NCBI GenBank assembly: GCA_947095535.1
Contig: OX352772.1
Coordinates: forward strand, 226,627,151 to 226,691,150
Reading direction: 5' to 3'
Source of the DNA: Poecilobothrus nobilitatus
Lineage: Eukaryota; Arthropoda; Insecta; Diptera; Dolichopodidae
DNA length: 64,000 nucleotides
The notes under the pieces are model-generated. The model was not told the DNA's origin and ran no database searches. It was given only the letters and a program-made list of their open reading frames with translations. This document shows, piece by piece, positions 10,695 through 22,444 of this stretch. The position numbers were made by a program, and so were the translations under genes. Numbering within the stretch: the first letter of the stretch is position 1; each line of letters opens with the position of its first letter.

Positions 10695-13030
10695 TTATAT
10701 AATGCAGACCTCCGCACTATATAACAGCGCCGACTGCACGGTATTCATTAGAAGTCGTCGCTTACTTGAGGTAGGCCTATGAGTATTAGCCATTATTCTG
10801 CTAAAGTTCGCATCCATGGCATCCCACTTGTCAGCCATCCGTCGCAAGTGCTGCGCGAAGGTGAGTTTTTGGTCAATCATCACTCCCAGGTATATAGCAG
10901 CAGCTTTTGACACTACGCGCTCCTCCGTTACCATAAACGGTAGAATGGTGTCGATCCTCTTTTTGGTTAGAATAAATTTTGGCGAGTGCTAAAGCTAACT
11001 CTCGACCAGACATCCATATATTTATTCTTCGCATCGCTATATTTAATTTTGGCTACGCCAAGTCGATGGTGCGGGCGGCAATCAGCACTGTAACATCGTC
11101 CGCATAGCCGTTCAAACTCATTCCTTTTGGCATTTCTAATCGCAGGAGCTCATATTATGCCGCATTCCAGAGGTCAGGTCCTAGGATTGACCCTTGAGCT
11201 GCCCCTGCCGTGACCGTCTTAATGCGTTGGCCATCCTTTGTTTCATACACGAGCGATCTGTCTGGCAGGTAGTCCGAGATAACTCTCATGAGGTATTCTG
11301 GAACTCTGAACGCATCTAATGCCTCCAACATATTCACCCACCTTTCAGAACTGAACGCCTTTTTACGTCAAGGGTGACGAAGAGGACGAACTGTCACGAG
11401 TAGTGGTTACCTTCTTCAGCCTTTCTCTATAGTGGAGTGCCCTCGCCGAAAGCCATACTGTAGTTCATACAAGCCATACGAGTCACCAGCACTTCATATC
11501 ACCGAGATTAGGCGAGGCTGCACTAACTTCTCCAGCACCTTGCCTGCAGTGTCCAGCATACACAGTGGACGACATGCCGATGGAGCCATTACGTCACCTT
11601 TGTCCTTGCGAATCAGCGCAAGAAGGGCAGTTTTCAACCGTTGACAGAAGGTTGCGGTAATGAGGCAGGAATTGTACATTCTGAGTAGAAGGTCAAGTCT
11701 TGCACGGCATGTCAAGTCTTGCAGTTTTCAGAGCTTCTGGGGCTATCTCATCGGGTCCGGCAGCTTTGCGGTTACGTAAAGAGTCCACTGCAACTCCCAG
11801 CTCCTCGTCAGTAAAGAGGGAATTATCACCTATTTCTATTTCAGGGGTCTCTTCTCAAAGTGGGTGTGATTGGAAAAGTGCATCAACTATCCGTGTAATC
11901 GTCTCCGCACTCATGCAGCTCGGCGCAGACCCCAACCTAACCTTCTTTAAGACTATTTTATAGCCAAGGCCCCACGGGTCAGAGTTCACCTCTTCCCCTA
12001 GCTTTCTCCATTGGAAACCCTTGCTTCGGTTTATGGTATACCGGAGCAACTTCTTTGCCATCTAATGTTCCCGGAGATAGTGTTTGCCTCCTGACGATTC
12101 CGTGCCCTTTGTTCTCTCCGTCTAAGCTGAAGATAGAATCTTCTGAGATCCGGAATCTCCTCGGTTCACCAATACACCGGACGTCGACGTGGTCCCGGTC
12201 TGTGCCGGAGTATGGTCAACTCACGGCACTGCGAATAAGACCCATTGTTTCTTCCACAACAGCTTCTGCCTGTTCCAGGGCTTTGCGATTAGTGGGTTTT
12301 CTACTAAAAACCGGGCGTCTCGATGTATTGAGGAGAATCTAGCCTCATCAAGCCTTCCGACGTTCCACCGCCCTAGCTCTTGTCCAGTACTCCGGTATGG
12401 GTCTGACCTCTCCCGAACACAGTAAGTAATGTACTGGTGATCACTTCCGGTAGAGTCTTCCAGTACGCTCCAACCCTCCACTAGTGAGGCGAGATCCTCC
12501 GTCGTGAAGGATATGTTGGGGATAGTCTCTCTATACTCTGAGTGGCGAAACGTCGACGTAAAACCAGTGTTTACTACAATTAGTCGCCTTCTGGCTGCCA
12601 TGTCCGAGATATATTTCCCTCGAGTGTAGGTGTTAGGCATTCCCCATTCAGTACTATGCACATTGAAGTCTTCAGCGACTATAGTTTTGCCTGACATTCG
12701 AAGGATCTCATCCTCTAGTGCATCTATTTTAATTCTGAAGGTCTAAATCAGTTCATTCGGAGTAAAGTAGCAAATAATATATGTCACTCCTCCACTTTTG
12801 ATCCATACGAAGCCTTCTCCACGTCCGTGGGCCCTCACCGTAATCGTTTCGGAATCCCGTACCCAGATCGCCGCAGTTCCAAGCTTATCGCGGTACCAGT
12901 ACGTAGATCATAGGTCCCTGTACTGCTCATTGATAACGAGCAGGTCGGCATTGTGCTCGTGGACAAGCTGATGCAGGAGAAAGTCTACCGTCTTGCTCCG
13001 ATTAGGATTCGCTTGTATAATCCGGATCAT
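10695..13030 (-). pseudogene. R1-clade ORF2 (endonuclease and reverse transcriptase), broken
   Basis: The start ATG at 13028-13030 gives MIRIIQANPNRS, a usual opening of R1-clade endonucleases. The endonuclease keeps EDFNVHSTEWG (normally GDFN) and TGSDHQYI; a stop follows INEQYRDL at 12908. RT pieces in different frames are 11715-11494 (GKVLEKLVQPRL), 11337-11155 (GAAQGSILGPDLWN), about 11125-11060 with the catalytic GYADDV, and 10934-10695 (thumb, YLGVMIDQKLTFAQHLR). The spacing between pieces is shorter than in a full RT, so deletions are likely. The C-terminal zinc-binding region of the family was not found. Confidence 0.82.
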
Positions 13031-13037
13031 CTTATAA

Positions 13038-14034
13038 CTAATTGAGTCTCCATAAAGCGTTCCTAAACACCTCGCATCTTCTAGACCCAAAGATATAGTT
13101 TACGCTACCATAATCGTGGCCCTTTTTAACGCACAGAAAGCATCGTTCAGGGGATGTACACACCTTCGCCTTGTGGTCTGGCCCGCCACACCTGCAGCAG
13201 AGCCTGCTTCTATTAGGGCCTTTGCATATAGCACGGTGACCGTACCCAAGGCACTTATAGCACTTGGTTGAGGTTGCCCTCTGCCTGACTCTGCAGCTGA
13301 CGAATCCCACTTTTATGTGCTGGGTTTTTATAAGTTGTTGCGCGCCCTTTGTCTCTATGGTCACTATTGTCATTTCTTGTGCCCTTTTCTTAGAGTCGGT
13401 TACCGAGACTTTGAAATTCGTGGTCCAACCGCCCAAAACTTCTTTTATGGCATTACTCACCTCCTCCGAGGTGGTGAGGTCATCAAGATCTCTAATCTCC
13501 ACCTTCTCCTTTGGTTCTAAGCTGCACACGCTTGCGTTCTCCCCCAGTATAGCTTTGAGGGACTCGCTAAATACAGCTTTATCTCCTGTTCCACTAGGAC
13601 TTCTCCGACCCGCGTCTTATGACCCGCTCTTACCTCTGTCCCCGTGCTCTCAGGGTTAACTTCCTTCCTGATAATGCGTAATACCTCAGCATAAGATTTG
13701 CCTTGGGCTGGTTTAATCAGGATTGCCTCCCGATGAAGACCTCTTTTTCGTGCTCCATTATTAGTACCAGCTTTCTCCCTGATTCCAGCGGTGACATTCT
13801 CCAGGACTTTACTCCTGATTTTTCCTTCCTCTCTCTCTTCTTTTTTCTAGGTACTGGGTGTCTCCTGCAACTTTTCCAATTCCTTCTTCTTATCCTTCTT
13901 CTGCTCTCTATCCTCTCTCTCTTTTCGTATTTTCTCTTTTTCCCTAAATGGCGTGTTGTTGACTGACTCGCTATCACCGCCAGACGTAGCAGATTCGCCT
14001 TTACTTCGTTTTCTGCAGTACGTGCCTGCCGCAC
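13038..14034 (-). pseudogene. R1-clade ORF1 (gag-like, zinc knuckles), broken
   Basis: The C-terminal half (13529-13038) is one frame with the arrangement typical of R1-clade ORF1: a short globular domain, then knuckles CYKCLGYGHRAIC (one residue short of the usual C-x2-C-x4-H-x4-C), CCRCGGPDHKAKVC (complete), and CFLCVKKGH, whose last Cys is not in place. The N-terminal part (14034-13717) is a basic, Arg/Lys/Glu-rich region in another frame, with 13716-13530 shifted. ORF1 proteins of this type bind the element RNA. Its stop (13038-13040) overlaps the start of ORF2 by several codons, as is common in the clade. Confidence 0.8.
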
Positions 14035-14261
14035 ATTACTCTGACCATCCAGCTAGGCACTCTTACTAAACTGCGGCGGGGTCCTCATTACCTTCGCATT
14101 TTTCCTGAATGGCTCCACACACACTATATCATCACCACCGCTATTCGATTCATTTTTTTTTATCCATTTGCACATTTTAATAGGTATTTGCCCCTATTCA
14201 GGTACAGGTTTGCGATCTCGGACTACAGCCGAGGCAACAGCCAGCATTCGCCTCCCGTGGT

Positions 14262-14296
14262 AATAATAATAATATTAATAATAATAATACTAATAA

Positions 14297-14327
<31 letters not shown>

Positions 14328-14330
14328 AAC

Positions 14331-14379
<49 letters not shown>

Positions 14380-14403
14380 TTAATAATAATAATAATAATA
14401 ATA

Positions 14404-14455
<52 letters not shown>

Positions 14456-14496
14456 TAATAACAATAATAATAATAATAATAAAAATAATAATAATA
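14262..14496. repeat. (AAT)n microsatellite at the 5' boundary of the R1-clade LINE
   Basis: About 235 bp of AAT with scattered variants start right after the R1 5' boundary (GCCTCCCGTGG at about 14250-14260) and end at a second R1 fragment. It is plausibly the other half of the microsatellite into which the R1 element inserted. Confidence 0.95.
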
Positions 14497-14785
14497 AGTG
14501 CAGACCTCCGCACTATATAACAGCACCGACTACACGGTATTCATTAGGAGTCGCCGCTTACTTGAGGTAGGCCCATGAGTATTAGCCATTATTCTGCTCA
14601 AGTTCGCAACCATGGCCTCCCACTTGTCAGCCATTCGTCGCAAGTGCTGCGCGAAGGTGAGTTTTTGGTCAATCATCACTCCCAGGTATTTAGTAGCAGC
14701 TTTTGACACTACGCGCTCCTCCCTTACCATAGACGGTAGAATGGTGTCGATCCTCTTTTTGGTTAGAATAACAATTTCCGTTTTG
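14497..14785 (-). pseudogene. Second R1-clade RT fragment, about 285 bp
   Basis: This is a near copy of 10704-10970 (for example GCAGACCTCCGCACTATATA at both). On the minus strand it encodes the RT thumb segment with KYLGVMIDQKLTFAQHLRR and starts at FKTEIVILTKKR. It is cut off on both sides by (AAT)n. It differs from the longer element at several positions, so it comes from a separate R1 copy or an old duplication. Confidence 0.85.
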
Positions 14786-14885
14786 AATAATAATAATAAT
14801 AACAACAATAATAATAATACTAATAATAAAAATAACAATAATAATAATAATAAAAATAATAATAATAATAATAACAATAATAATA
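14786..14885. repeat. (AAT)n tract continuous with the poly-Asn linker of LINE alpha
   Basis: About 100 bp of AAT with AAC/AAA variants lie between the R1 fragment and the alpha LINE. In the plus-strand frame of the alpha ORF1 tail it reads as poly-Asn. The junction between R1 and alpha DNA lies somewhere in this tract. Confidence 0.9.
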
Positions 14886-14893
14886 ATAGAAAT

Positions 14894-15292
14894 ATGTTAT
14901 CGTTTAATCCGTTAATACCTCTAATTGTAAAAATGACTCAACAATCACTAAATGAGGATAGCACGTATTCACTTTCCAGATTTAGAGATGAGAGAATTCT
15001 CAACTATATAAGACTATTTCTTGCATATTTGCATAATGACTCCAACAACTGTGTCATAGAAGGCAAAACAAGAACTAATTTACAAGTTCTAATAAATAAT
15101 GAAGGTTTGCCATTTAATTATAAAGACGTACTAAATCTCTATATTAGATACCATAAAACTATAGGATTAACGTTCCAAGAGATTGATAACGACCTTTGTG
15201 CTTATCGTCGCTATTGCAATAGTAATTATTACAACCACTTATATCAGTCGCGAGAAACTTATAACAAGTTTTTTCGGCCCAACTCCAAGTAA
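14894..15292 (+). CDS. LINE alpha ORF1 C-terminal domain after poly-Asn linker (copy 1)
   Basis: The frame is open through the upstream poly-Asn tract and ends at TAA 15290-15292. The last roughly 120 residues form a helix-rich domain with SRFRDERI, RLFLAYLHND, EGKTRT, NNEGLP and HCNSNYY-like (here YCNSNYY) segments, ending FFRPNSK. The same domain ends ORF1 of LINE beta (27722-28087). I know no named family for it. It belongs to a LINE ORF1, so an RNA- or protein-binding role in the retrotransposition complex is likely. The ORF2 frame begins inside its last codons. The N-terminal part of ORF1 is missing, replaced by the (AAT)n junction. Confidence 0.6.
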   Translation: MLSFNPLIPLIVKMTQQSLNEDSTYSLSRFRDERILNYIRLFLAYLHNDSNNCVIEGKTRTNLQVLINNEGLPFNYKDVLNLYIRYHKTIGLTFQEIDNDLCAYRRYCNSNYYNHLYQSRETYNKFFRPNSK

Positions 15293-17283
15293 ATGTCCAA
15301 TTTCTTCTATTAACAATAATATAAACATTATTACATTAGCTAATCACATTAACAAACTTAATATCGATAATCTTAAAATTTTGTACCACAACTGCAGTAA
15401 TATGAAAAGTAAACTTAAACAATTATATATTGATGCAAAATCATGTAATTTTAGTGTACTAGCTATTACCGAAACATGGTTAAATGACTCTTTTAAAAAC
15501 GAAGAAATACTGGACAGTAATTGGTCTGTTTACAGACGCGACTCTGATTATCTTTCTAGTAACTGTTTAAGAGGAGGCGGTATGCTAATTGTAGTAAAAA
15601 TAACTTGTCTAGTATACCTGTAGTTACTAGAACGAGTCACTTATTCGAACACCAATTTATAAAAGTAGATCTAGGTACAAATTATTTGTACCTTGGTGTA
15701 ATTTACTTTCCTCCTAATTCTGACAACTCTTCATATTTGCATTTTTACGATATATATGACAGTATTATCACTAAAATGAACGAAGCGGGTTATATTTTTG
15801 TGTTTGGTAATTTTAATCGCCCTACAATTCCTTTTGTAATTGACGAATCAGATAATCTGTTGCTACCAATCAATTTTCTTGACGAAATAGATTTCGATCT
15901 TATTAGTGCTTTTTATGGTAACGATTGGCAACAGATTATTAGTTTTCCTAATAACAACAACAAATAGTTGAATCTTGCATTTTTGAATGCATTTGACAGA
16001 ATGATGCCAAAACTCGTTGACGATGCAAAAAATATTTTTACTAACACCACTCAAGATAACGCAATCTTTGAGTTTTCAACTACTAGCCCAAATTTTTCCA
16101 AATCATCCAATAATACAATTGTATATGATTTTAAAAACATTGACTACCAAAGTATAAATTATGCTTTGTCAGTTATTAATTGGCCCGACCTGTTATCACA
16201 ACAGCATATTAACTCATCTATCTCTATCTTCTATTTAAAAATTTTTGAAATAATTAATTCATTTGTGCCAAAAATACGATAAAAGATAAAACCACTGAAC
16301 CTTGGTTAAATAGAAATCTCAGGATATTGCGTAACCAAAGCAATAAACTCTTCAAAAGAATAAAAAATACAAATAATTACATTAACTTACTGAATATTTA
16401 CAAGGATATTGTCTTAGATTTTAAGCTTAAAGCAAATTCAGCATATGACAATTATGTTACTAATATCGGTAATAGATAAATTACAGATCCCACACATTTT
16501 TTTGACTTCGTTAACACTATACGTAAAACCTTTGGTTATTCAAATTCTATGTCAATTGACTATACTTTTTCCTCTTGTCCAAGAGATATCTGTAATTTCT
16601 TTGCTGATAATTTTCAAAAAGTTTATCGGCCACAACAATTCTTTACTAATAGGGATTATATAAATTTTAATTCAATAAATAGTTCTAATTCATTAATTTC
16701 CGACTTGCATCTTTCTGACAATGACATTTTTGAAGCATTAAAGAATCTTGACACCAAAAAAGGTGCTGCTCCTGACTTAATCCCACAAACGTTTTTGTAC
16801 AATTATGCTCAATATCTTGTTCAGCCGCTACATACTATTTTTAATTGGTCATTATCGACAGGGATTTTTCCAGATATATGGAAATTCTCCTTTTTGACTC
16901 CTATTCATAAAAAGGCTGATAAAGTATATGTGGAAAACTACCGTGGTATAGCTATTTTATCGACTATACCTATAATGTTCGAAAAAATTCTTGTCGGTAA
17001 ATTTATGCCAATTATCGATACAAAAATTAATGAACAACAGCATGGTTTTAGAAAAGGCCTTTCTACTACTACGAACCTTATGATATACACATCTGAAATT
17101 TTGAATCAAATGGAAAAAGGATACCAAGTTGATGCAATTTACACAGATTTCAGCAAAGCTTTTGATCGTATTGATTGTATCATTTTGTTAAAAAAACTTG
17201 CCGGGTTTGGTATATCGGGTTCTTTTCTTATATGGCTCCATTCTTATCTTACTAGAAGAACTCAAAATGTTAAATTCCAAGGT
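15262..17283 (+). pseudogene. LINE alpha ORF2, 5' part (endonuclease and RT fingers/palm), copy 1
   Basis: The endonuclease domain opens LKILYHNCSNMKSKLKQL and keeps ITETWLND (catalytic Glu); the family GDFN motif is GNFNRP here. Frameshifts at about 15600 and 16282 and a TAG at 15965-15967 break it. RT follows in 16549-17283 with KGAAPDLIP, ENYRGIAILS, NEQQHGFRKG and TDFSKAFDR. It stops at KFQGIL where LINE beta is inserted; the rest resumes at 22445. By sequence it belongs to the CR1/Jockey group of LINEs with apurinic-type endonuclease. The product would nick target DNA and reverse-transcribe the element RNA. Confidence 0.85.
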
Positions 17284-17302
17284 ATATTATACACTTAGAT
17301 AC

Positions 17303-18297
17303 AACCAAATGTATCTAAGTCGCAACACAAAAGATATTTGGACTCAGACTGATGAACCTTTCAACTATAGTGCAGATCAGAATGCGTTTATTTTTAAACC
17401 AATAAACTACAATTCAAAAAATGTAACTCATGCTGGATTTTGTTCTGAAACTATCTCATCTGCTGATTCAATTCAAGATTCACCTGCCACGTTTTCGAAC
17501 CAAGATATTCCTGAAACTGCTTCTAAATCAAGCTTTGAAAACAATTCTTTATACAATGAATTAAAATGCTCTTCAAAAGCTTCTAAATTACCAACTAAGA
17601 AGGTTCAATTTTTACTTCCGAATGAAAAAGAAATTACTGCAGATGGTAGGCAGACGTCAACTGAGGAAGAATCTAAACCGGATTCTAAACCGGACTGTAC
17701 TTTACTAAATTTGCAGCTTACACAACTTCTAATTATCTCAGTAAGTTTTTAAACAATAAGTTTAATTTAAGTACTGTAATAATAGTTAACATTACTCCTA
17801 AGAATCTTAGATTTAAACCGAAATATATATCTTTTAAAATTATGGTACCTCAATCCAAAGTCTGTGAAATAATAAATTACAAACGATGGAAAAAAGTACT
17901 ATAATTAAGCTTTTTAAAGAAGAGTCTAATTCTAATAGTAATACAGCTAAATCTATTTCTCATATTAATACAAGTTTAAACATTAACACAAACAATAATA
18001 ACACGCATTCTAAAACACTTCTTCTTAATCCTTTCGCTGTTCCTTTTAGTAATAAAGCTAAAAAGAAATTTTCAATTCAGAGTACATTATCTACCAATAG
18101 CAAAATTTACTCTAATTTCATCCAAGGAGATACTTTAAGACCGATTACCAGTAACTATAACATTAATAATAATAAAGTTCATAGTAATAACAATAATAAA
18201 TTTAAAAGTAACAATAATAATAATAATCGAATTAAAAATAATCAAAATAAAATAATAATAATAAAAATAATAATAATAAAAATAAAAATAAAAAAAA

Positions 18298-18341
<44 letters not shown>

Positions 18342-19009
18342 TTAATAATATTAATAATAATAATAATAATAGTAACAATAATAATAATAACTATAACGAT
18401 AATAATAACAATAATAATAATAATAATGTTAGTAACGACAATAATAATATTAATAATTATAACGATAACGATAATAATGATAATAATAATAATTATAACG
18501 ATAATAATAATAATAATAATAATCAAAATAATAACAATACTAATTTTAATAATAATAACAATAATATTAATAAAAATAACAATAATATTAATAATAATAA
18601 CAAACTAGTATTACAAGATCCGCTTGTTTCTCCAATCGTTAGAATGACAAAGCAATCTCTAACAGAAGATGGCAAATATGCTCTGTCAAGATTCAGAGAT
18701 GAGAGGATTCTCTACAACGTTAGACTTTTCCTAGCCTATTTACATAATGATTCGTATAACACCGTTATAGAAGGTAAAACTAGGACTCACCTGTCAGTTC
18801 TCATTCACAATGAGGGGCTGCCATCTAATTATAAAGATTTATACGATCTTTATCTCATATATCATAAAAATATAGGCTTCTCTGTTAAAAAGGTCGAAGA
18901 GGATCTTAACGCTTATCGTAGTCATTGCAATAGCAACTACTACAATCTTTTGAATCAATCACATGAGAGTTCACAAGTTCACAAGTTTTTTCGTTCAAAC
19001 TCTAAGTAA
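17303..19009 (+). pseudogene. LINE beta ORF1, copy 1, broken
   Basis: The 5' part (17303-17752) has lost about 150 bp relative to copy 2 between NELK and CSSKASK; the remaining RFKPKYISFKI segment is out of frame. After a frameshift in an A-run at about 17893 the next frame (17886 on) holds a Ser/Asn-rich stretch with LLLNPFAVPF, then a long (AAT)n tract (18230-18600). A further frame (18644-19009) encodes the same helix-rich C-terminal domain as LINE alpha, ending FFRSNSK. It is homologous to the gamma ORF1 relic at 6418-7886, which shows what the missing N-terminus looked like. Confidence 0.8.
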
Positions 19010-21899
19010 TTACTCAAGTTTCAACCAAACTTCAAATCTCATTTCTTTATCTAACGTTACTTACTCTAAAAAGACCTCTCAAACTTTCAACAACATAAAC
19101 AACATTAAAATGTTTTACCACAATTGTAGTGGTATGAGAGGCAAGCTAAAGAAGCTTTTTGTTGATGCCAAGTCGTGTACTTTCAGTGTATTAGTTATAA
19201 CTGAAACATGGCTCAACGATTCGTTTACAAACGAGGAAATTCTGGATGGTAATTGGTCCATTTACAGAAAGGATCGTGATTATCTATCTGCAAATTGTTC
19301 GCAAGGAGGTGGTGTTCTACTTGCTGTGAAGAATAACTTATTTAGTGTACCATTAATCACTGGTACACATCACTCTTTCGATCACCAATTTTTAAAATTA
19401 AATTAGGTACAAATAATTTATACCTAGGTATTGTTTATTTCCCTCCGAACTCTGACAATTCCTCATATTCTGATTTTTATAGTGTATATCACAATATTAT
19501 TTCAGAAATGCATGAGGATGACTCAATTTTTGTGTTTGGCGATTTTAATCGTCCTTCTATTTCTTTTATCGTTGACGACGCTGATAATTTGTTATTACCG
19601 GTTAACTTTAATGACGAAATTGACTTCGGTCTTATTAGCGAGTTCTACGGTAACGATTTACAACAAATTATCAGTTATCCTAATAGTAATAATAAGTGGT
19701 TAGATCTTGCATTTTCAAATGCATATGATAGAGTGTCGGTTAAACTCGCTGATGATGTTGATAATCTTTTTACCAACTCTTCTCATCATAACGCACTTAT
19801 TTTCGAGTTCTCCACTTCTATCCCACTCCTGGACAAATCTTACAATAATGAAATTGTATACGATTTTTTTAATGCTGACTATCAAAGTATTAATTATGCT
19901 TTGTCATTAATCACATGGGACGAACTGTTAGTTCAACAGGATGTCAATTTACTAATCTCTATCTTTTACTCTAATCTGTTTCAAATTATTGATGCCTTTG
20001 TTCCTAAAATTCGCAAAAAGCATAAAATAACAGAACCATGGTTAGATAGAGATCTTAGGAACTTGAGAAATCGGCGCAATAAAATATACAAAAAACTCAA
20101 ACATCATCAAGCACCATGCGACGACTTATTGAATATGTATAAGCAACTTGTAATTGAATTTAAACAAAAAGCCAATGTAGCATATGAAAACCATGTCACA
20201 GATATTGGCAACAAACTTGTTACTGATCCTAAAAAATTTTTTGATTTTGTTAACACAAAACGGAAATTATTTAGTTTATCGTCCAACAGCACCAGTTACC
20301 ACATCGACTAATTCCTTATCTAATAGCTCAAATTTCCTACTTACAGACGTGTATCTTTCTGAAAATGATATTCTTGAAGCAATTTTGAGCCTTGATATGA
20401 AAAAGGGTGCTGGTCCGAACTTAATTCCCCCAATCTTTTTACATAATTGTTCTCACAGTCTAATCTTCCCTCTTCATCTTATTTTCAATAAGTCACTTTC
20501 AATTGGGATTTTCCCACAAAAGTGGAAATCCTCCCACTTAACCCCTATTTTTAAAAAAGGGGATAGAGCATCGGTGGAAAATTATCGAGGTATAGCAATC
20601 CTCTCGACTATACCTAAATTATTTGAAAAAATTGTCGTTGATAGAATTACTCCTATCATAAATGCAAAACTAAATGAACAACAACATGGTTTCAGAAAAG
20701 GTCGTTCAACTACTACGAACCTGATGGTTTATACATCTGAAATCCTGAATCAAATGGAGAAAAGGTACCAAGTTGATGCAATTTACACTGATTTTAGCAA
20801 AGCTTTCGATCGTGTAGATCACTTCACTTTGCTAAACAAACTATCAACTTTTGGCATTTCGGGTTCATTTCTTGGGTGACTTAATTCTTATCTTTTAGAA
20901 AGAACTCAAAATGTTAAATTTCGTGGTGTATTATCCAACACCATTGGGGTCACTTCCGGTGTACCGCAAGGTAGCCATTTAGGCCCGCTTCTGTTTAATG
21001 TTTTTATTTCAGATCTTTCGGATTGTCTAAGCAATATATCTCACATTTCGTTTGCTGATGATCTAAAAATATATCAAGTGGTTAAAGATAATCCTGATGC
21101 AGCTAAACTTTAATCAAGCTTATCAGTGTTACAAGCTTGGTGCACGTCAAATAAATTAGAACTCAACATACAGAAATGTAAGGTTATTAGCTTTACACGT
21201 AAACGGTCTTCTTTAATATATGACTACAAAATAGATAATGTTACTCTTGAAAGGGTTTTTAGCATTCCTGATCTGGGAATTCTTCTCGATAATAAACTTA
21301 ATTATAATCTTCACTATGACATAATAGTTTCAAAGGCTAATAAAATGTTAGGTTTCATTAAGAGAAGAGCTAAAGAATTTAGCGACTTAGCTGTGACAAA
21401 ATCTCTTTATTGTTCCCTAGTTCGTTCTATCTTAGAATACGGTAACATTGTTTGGGATCCAGCCTTTGCAGTTCATTCCAATAGAATCGAATCAGTTCAA
21501 AAGCAATTTCTTTTATTTGCATTAAGGAATCAATATAACCCTTTTGATTTTGCTAATCTACCTAGTTACACCACAAGACTTAATTCATTAAACTTGCTTT
21601 CTTTATCTTTACGTAGACAACTATTGTCATCATGCTTTACTTTTTGTATTTTGAATAATAGTATTTCTATCCAATCTCTTAATAACAAGTTTAGACTTAA
21701 CGATAGTGATAGGCAAACTAGAAATACTAAATTTTTGGACTACAAACATAATACAGAGTACGGTAGAAATGAACCCATCAACAGATGTTGTACTACTTTT
21801 AACAAAATTAGTCATCTCTATTCTACATCTATCTCCAGAAATACGTTCGAACAGATTTTACAACTATATTTTTCCAATTTAATGACCTTAGACAATTAA
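18963..21899 (+). pseudogene. LINE beta ORF2 (endonuclease and RT), copy 1, broken
   Basis: ORF2 starts at ATG 18963, overlapping ORF1 by 47 bp. Endonuclease: IKMFYHNCSGMRGKLKKL, ITETWLND, FGDFNRPS. A private 1-nt loss near 19392 shifts the frame. A shared shift near 20270-20311 separates endonuclease and RT. RT: KKGAGPNLIP, NEQQHGFRKGRS, TDFSKAFDRVD, GVPQGSHLGPLLFN and the catalytic SFADDLKIY. A private TGG to TGA change at 20877-20879 and a shared TAA at 21111-21113 interrupt it. The C-terminal part (21126-21899) is intact to a TAA. Family: CR1/Jockey group. Confidence 0.88.
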
Positions 21900-22437
21900 T
21901 TCTTTCTTAAGCAAAAAAAAAATTTTTTTTTTTTTTTTTTAATTATGATATAATTTTAAACATAACACATTTATTGTATTGCATTATAATACAATTAATG
22001 TTTTTCATTTAGTTAATTTTTTTTTTTTTTGTACATTTTATAAATAGTAATTTAATGCTTTCAAGTACTGTTAATAAAAAAAAAAATGTTCATTTTTTTT
22101 TTTTTTAATTTTACTTCTACGTAATAATAAGATATTTATTTACGTTTAATTTGCTACATAAGTTATTACATAAAATGTTAAATTGATTGTCATTATATAT
22201 ATGTACATATCTGTACTGATATCATATTTCAATTTTTTTTGTTAAAATAAAGTTGTTAATGTAGTTTAAATAAAAAATTAATAATAACAATAAATTAACT
22301 TTTTTTAGGTTTTAAGTTATTATAAATGTAGTTTTAAGTCATTGTTTTGTTTAATTTTAATTATAAGCATTAATTTAAGAATTTTTTTTTGTAACGACCT
22401 TGCTTAGGTTTTGTAAAATAAAATAAAATAAAAATAA
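21900..22437 (+). other. LINE beta 3' UTR and tail, copy 1
   Basis: Non-coding, with long T-runs, ending in ACCTTGCTTAGG, TTTTGTAAAATAAAATAAAA. The ACCTTGCTTAG motif is shared with the alpha 3' end (about 23712), so it is probably the part of the RNA recognised by the RT. The right copy of the target site duplication follows at 22438. Confidence 0.8.
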
Positions 22438-22444
22438 ATATTAT

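Larger units (their letters stand above)
10381..14260 (-). mobile_element. R1-clade non-LTR retrotransposon, degenerate, flanked by (AAT)n on both sides
   Basis: On the minus strand the element has a 5' region (14260-14035), ORF1 (14034-13038) and ORF2 (13030-10695), then a 3' end with the C-run CATTTCCCCCCTCAG followed by an A-run. Its base composition is near 50% GC, unlike the AT-rich surroundings. Both ORFs match R1-clade features (three Cys-His knuckles in ORF1; apurinic-type endonuclease with SDH motif and RT with YADD in ORF2). At about 3.9 kb it is shorter than usual for the clade, so internal deletions are likely, especially in the RT. Both ends meet long (AAT)n tracts. Confidence 0.85.
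17291..22437 (+). mobile_element. LINE beta, copy 1, inserted in LINE alpha (7-bp TSD ATATTAT)
   Basis: ATATTAT at 17284-17290 and 22438-22444 flanks the insert. Removing it restores alpha frame continuity (KFQGIL followed by SKTIDVTSGVPQ, matching beta's own RFGVL-SNTIGVTSGVPQ region). Beta is 5'-truncated inside ORF1, carries the rest of ORF1, an overlapping ORF2 and a 3' UTR ending ACCTTGCTTAGG plus an (AAAAT)n-like tail. Truncated 5' end, A-rich tail and short TSD are hallmarks of target-primed reverse transcription. Confidence 0.92.

Noticed and set aside
11432..13966. Several plus-strand frames of 67-131 codons over the R1 element
   Set aside because: They are antisense shadows of R1 ORF1 and ORF2; the higher GC content of R1 keeps the opposite strand open.
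17293..17320. Perfect 10-bp inverted repeat (ACTTAGATAC / GTATCTAAGT) at the 5' end of LINE beta as a terminal hairpin signal
   Set aside because: The segment codes for RYNQMYLS in ORF1 and aligns with KYNQTHIN of the gamma relic, so the left edge is an ordinary 5' truncation; copy 2 already has a mismatch. Coincidence is the better reading.
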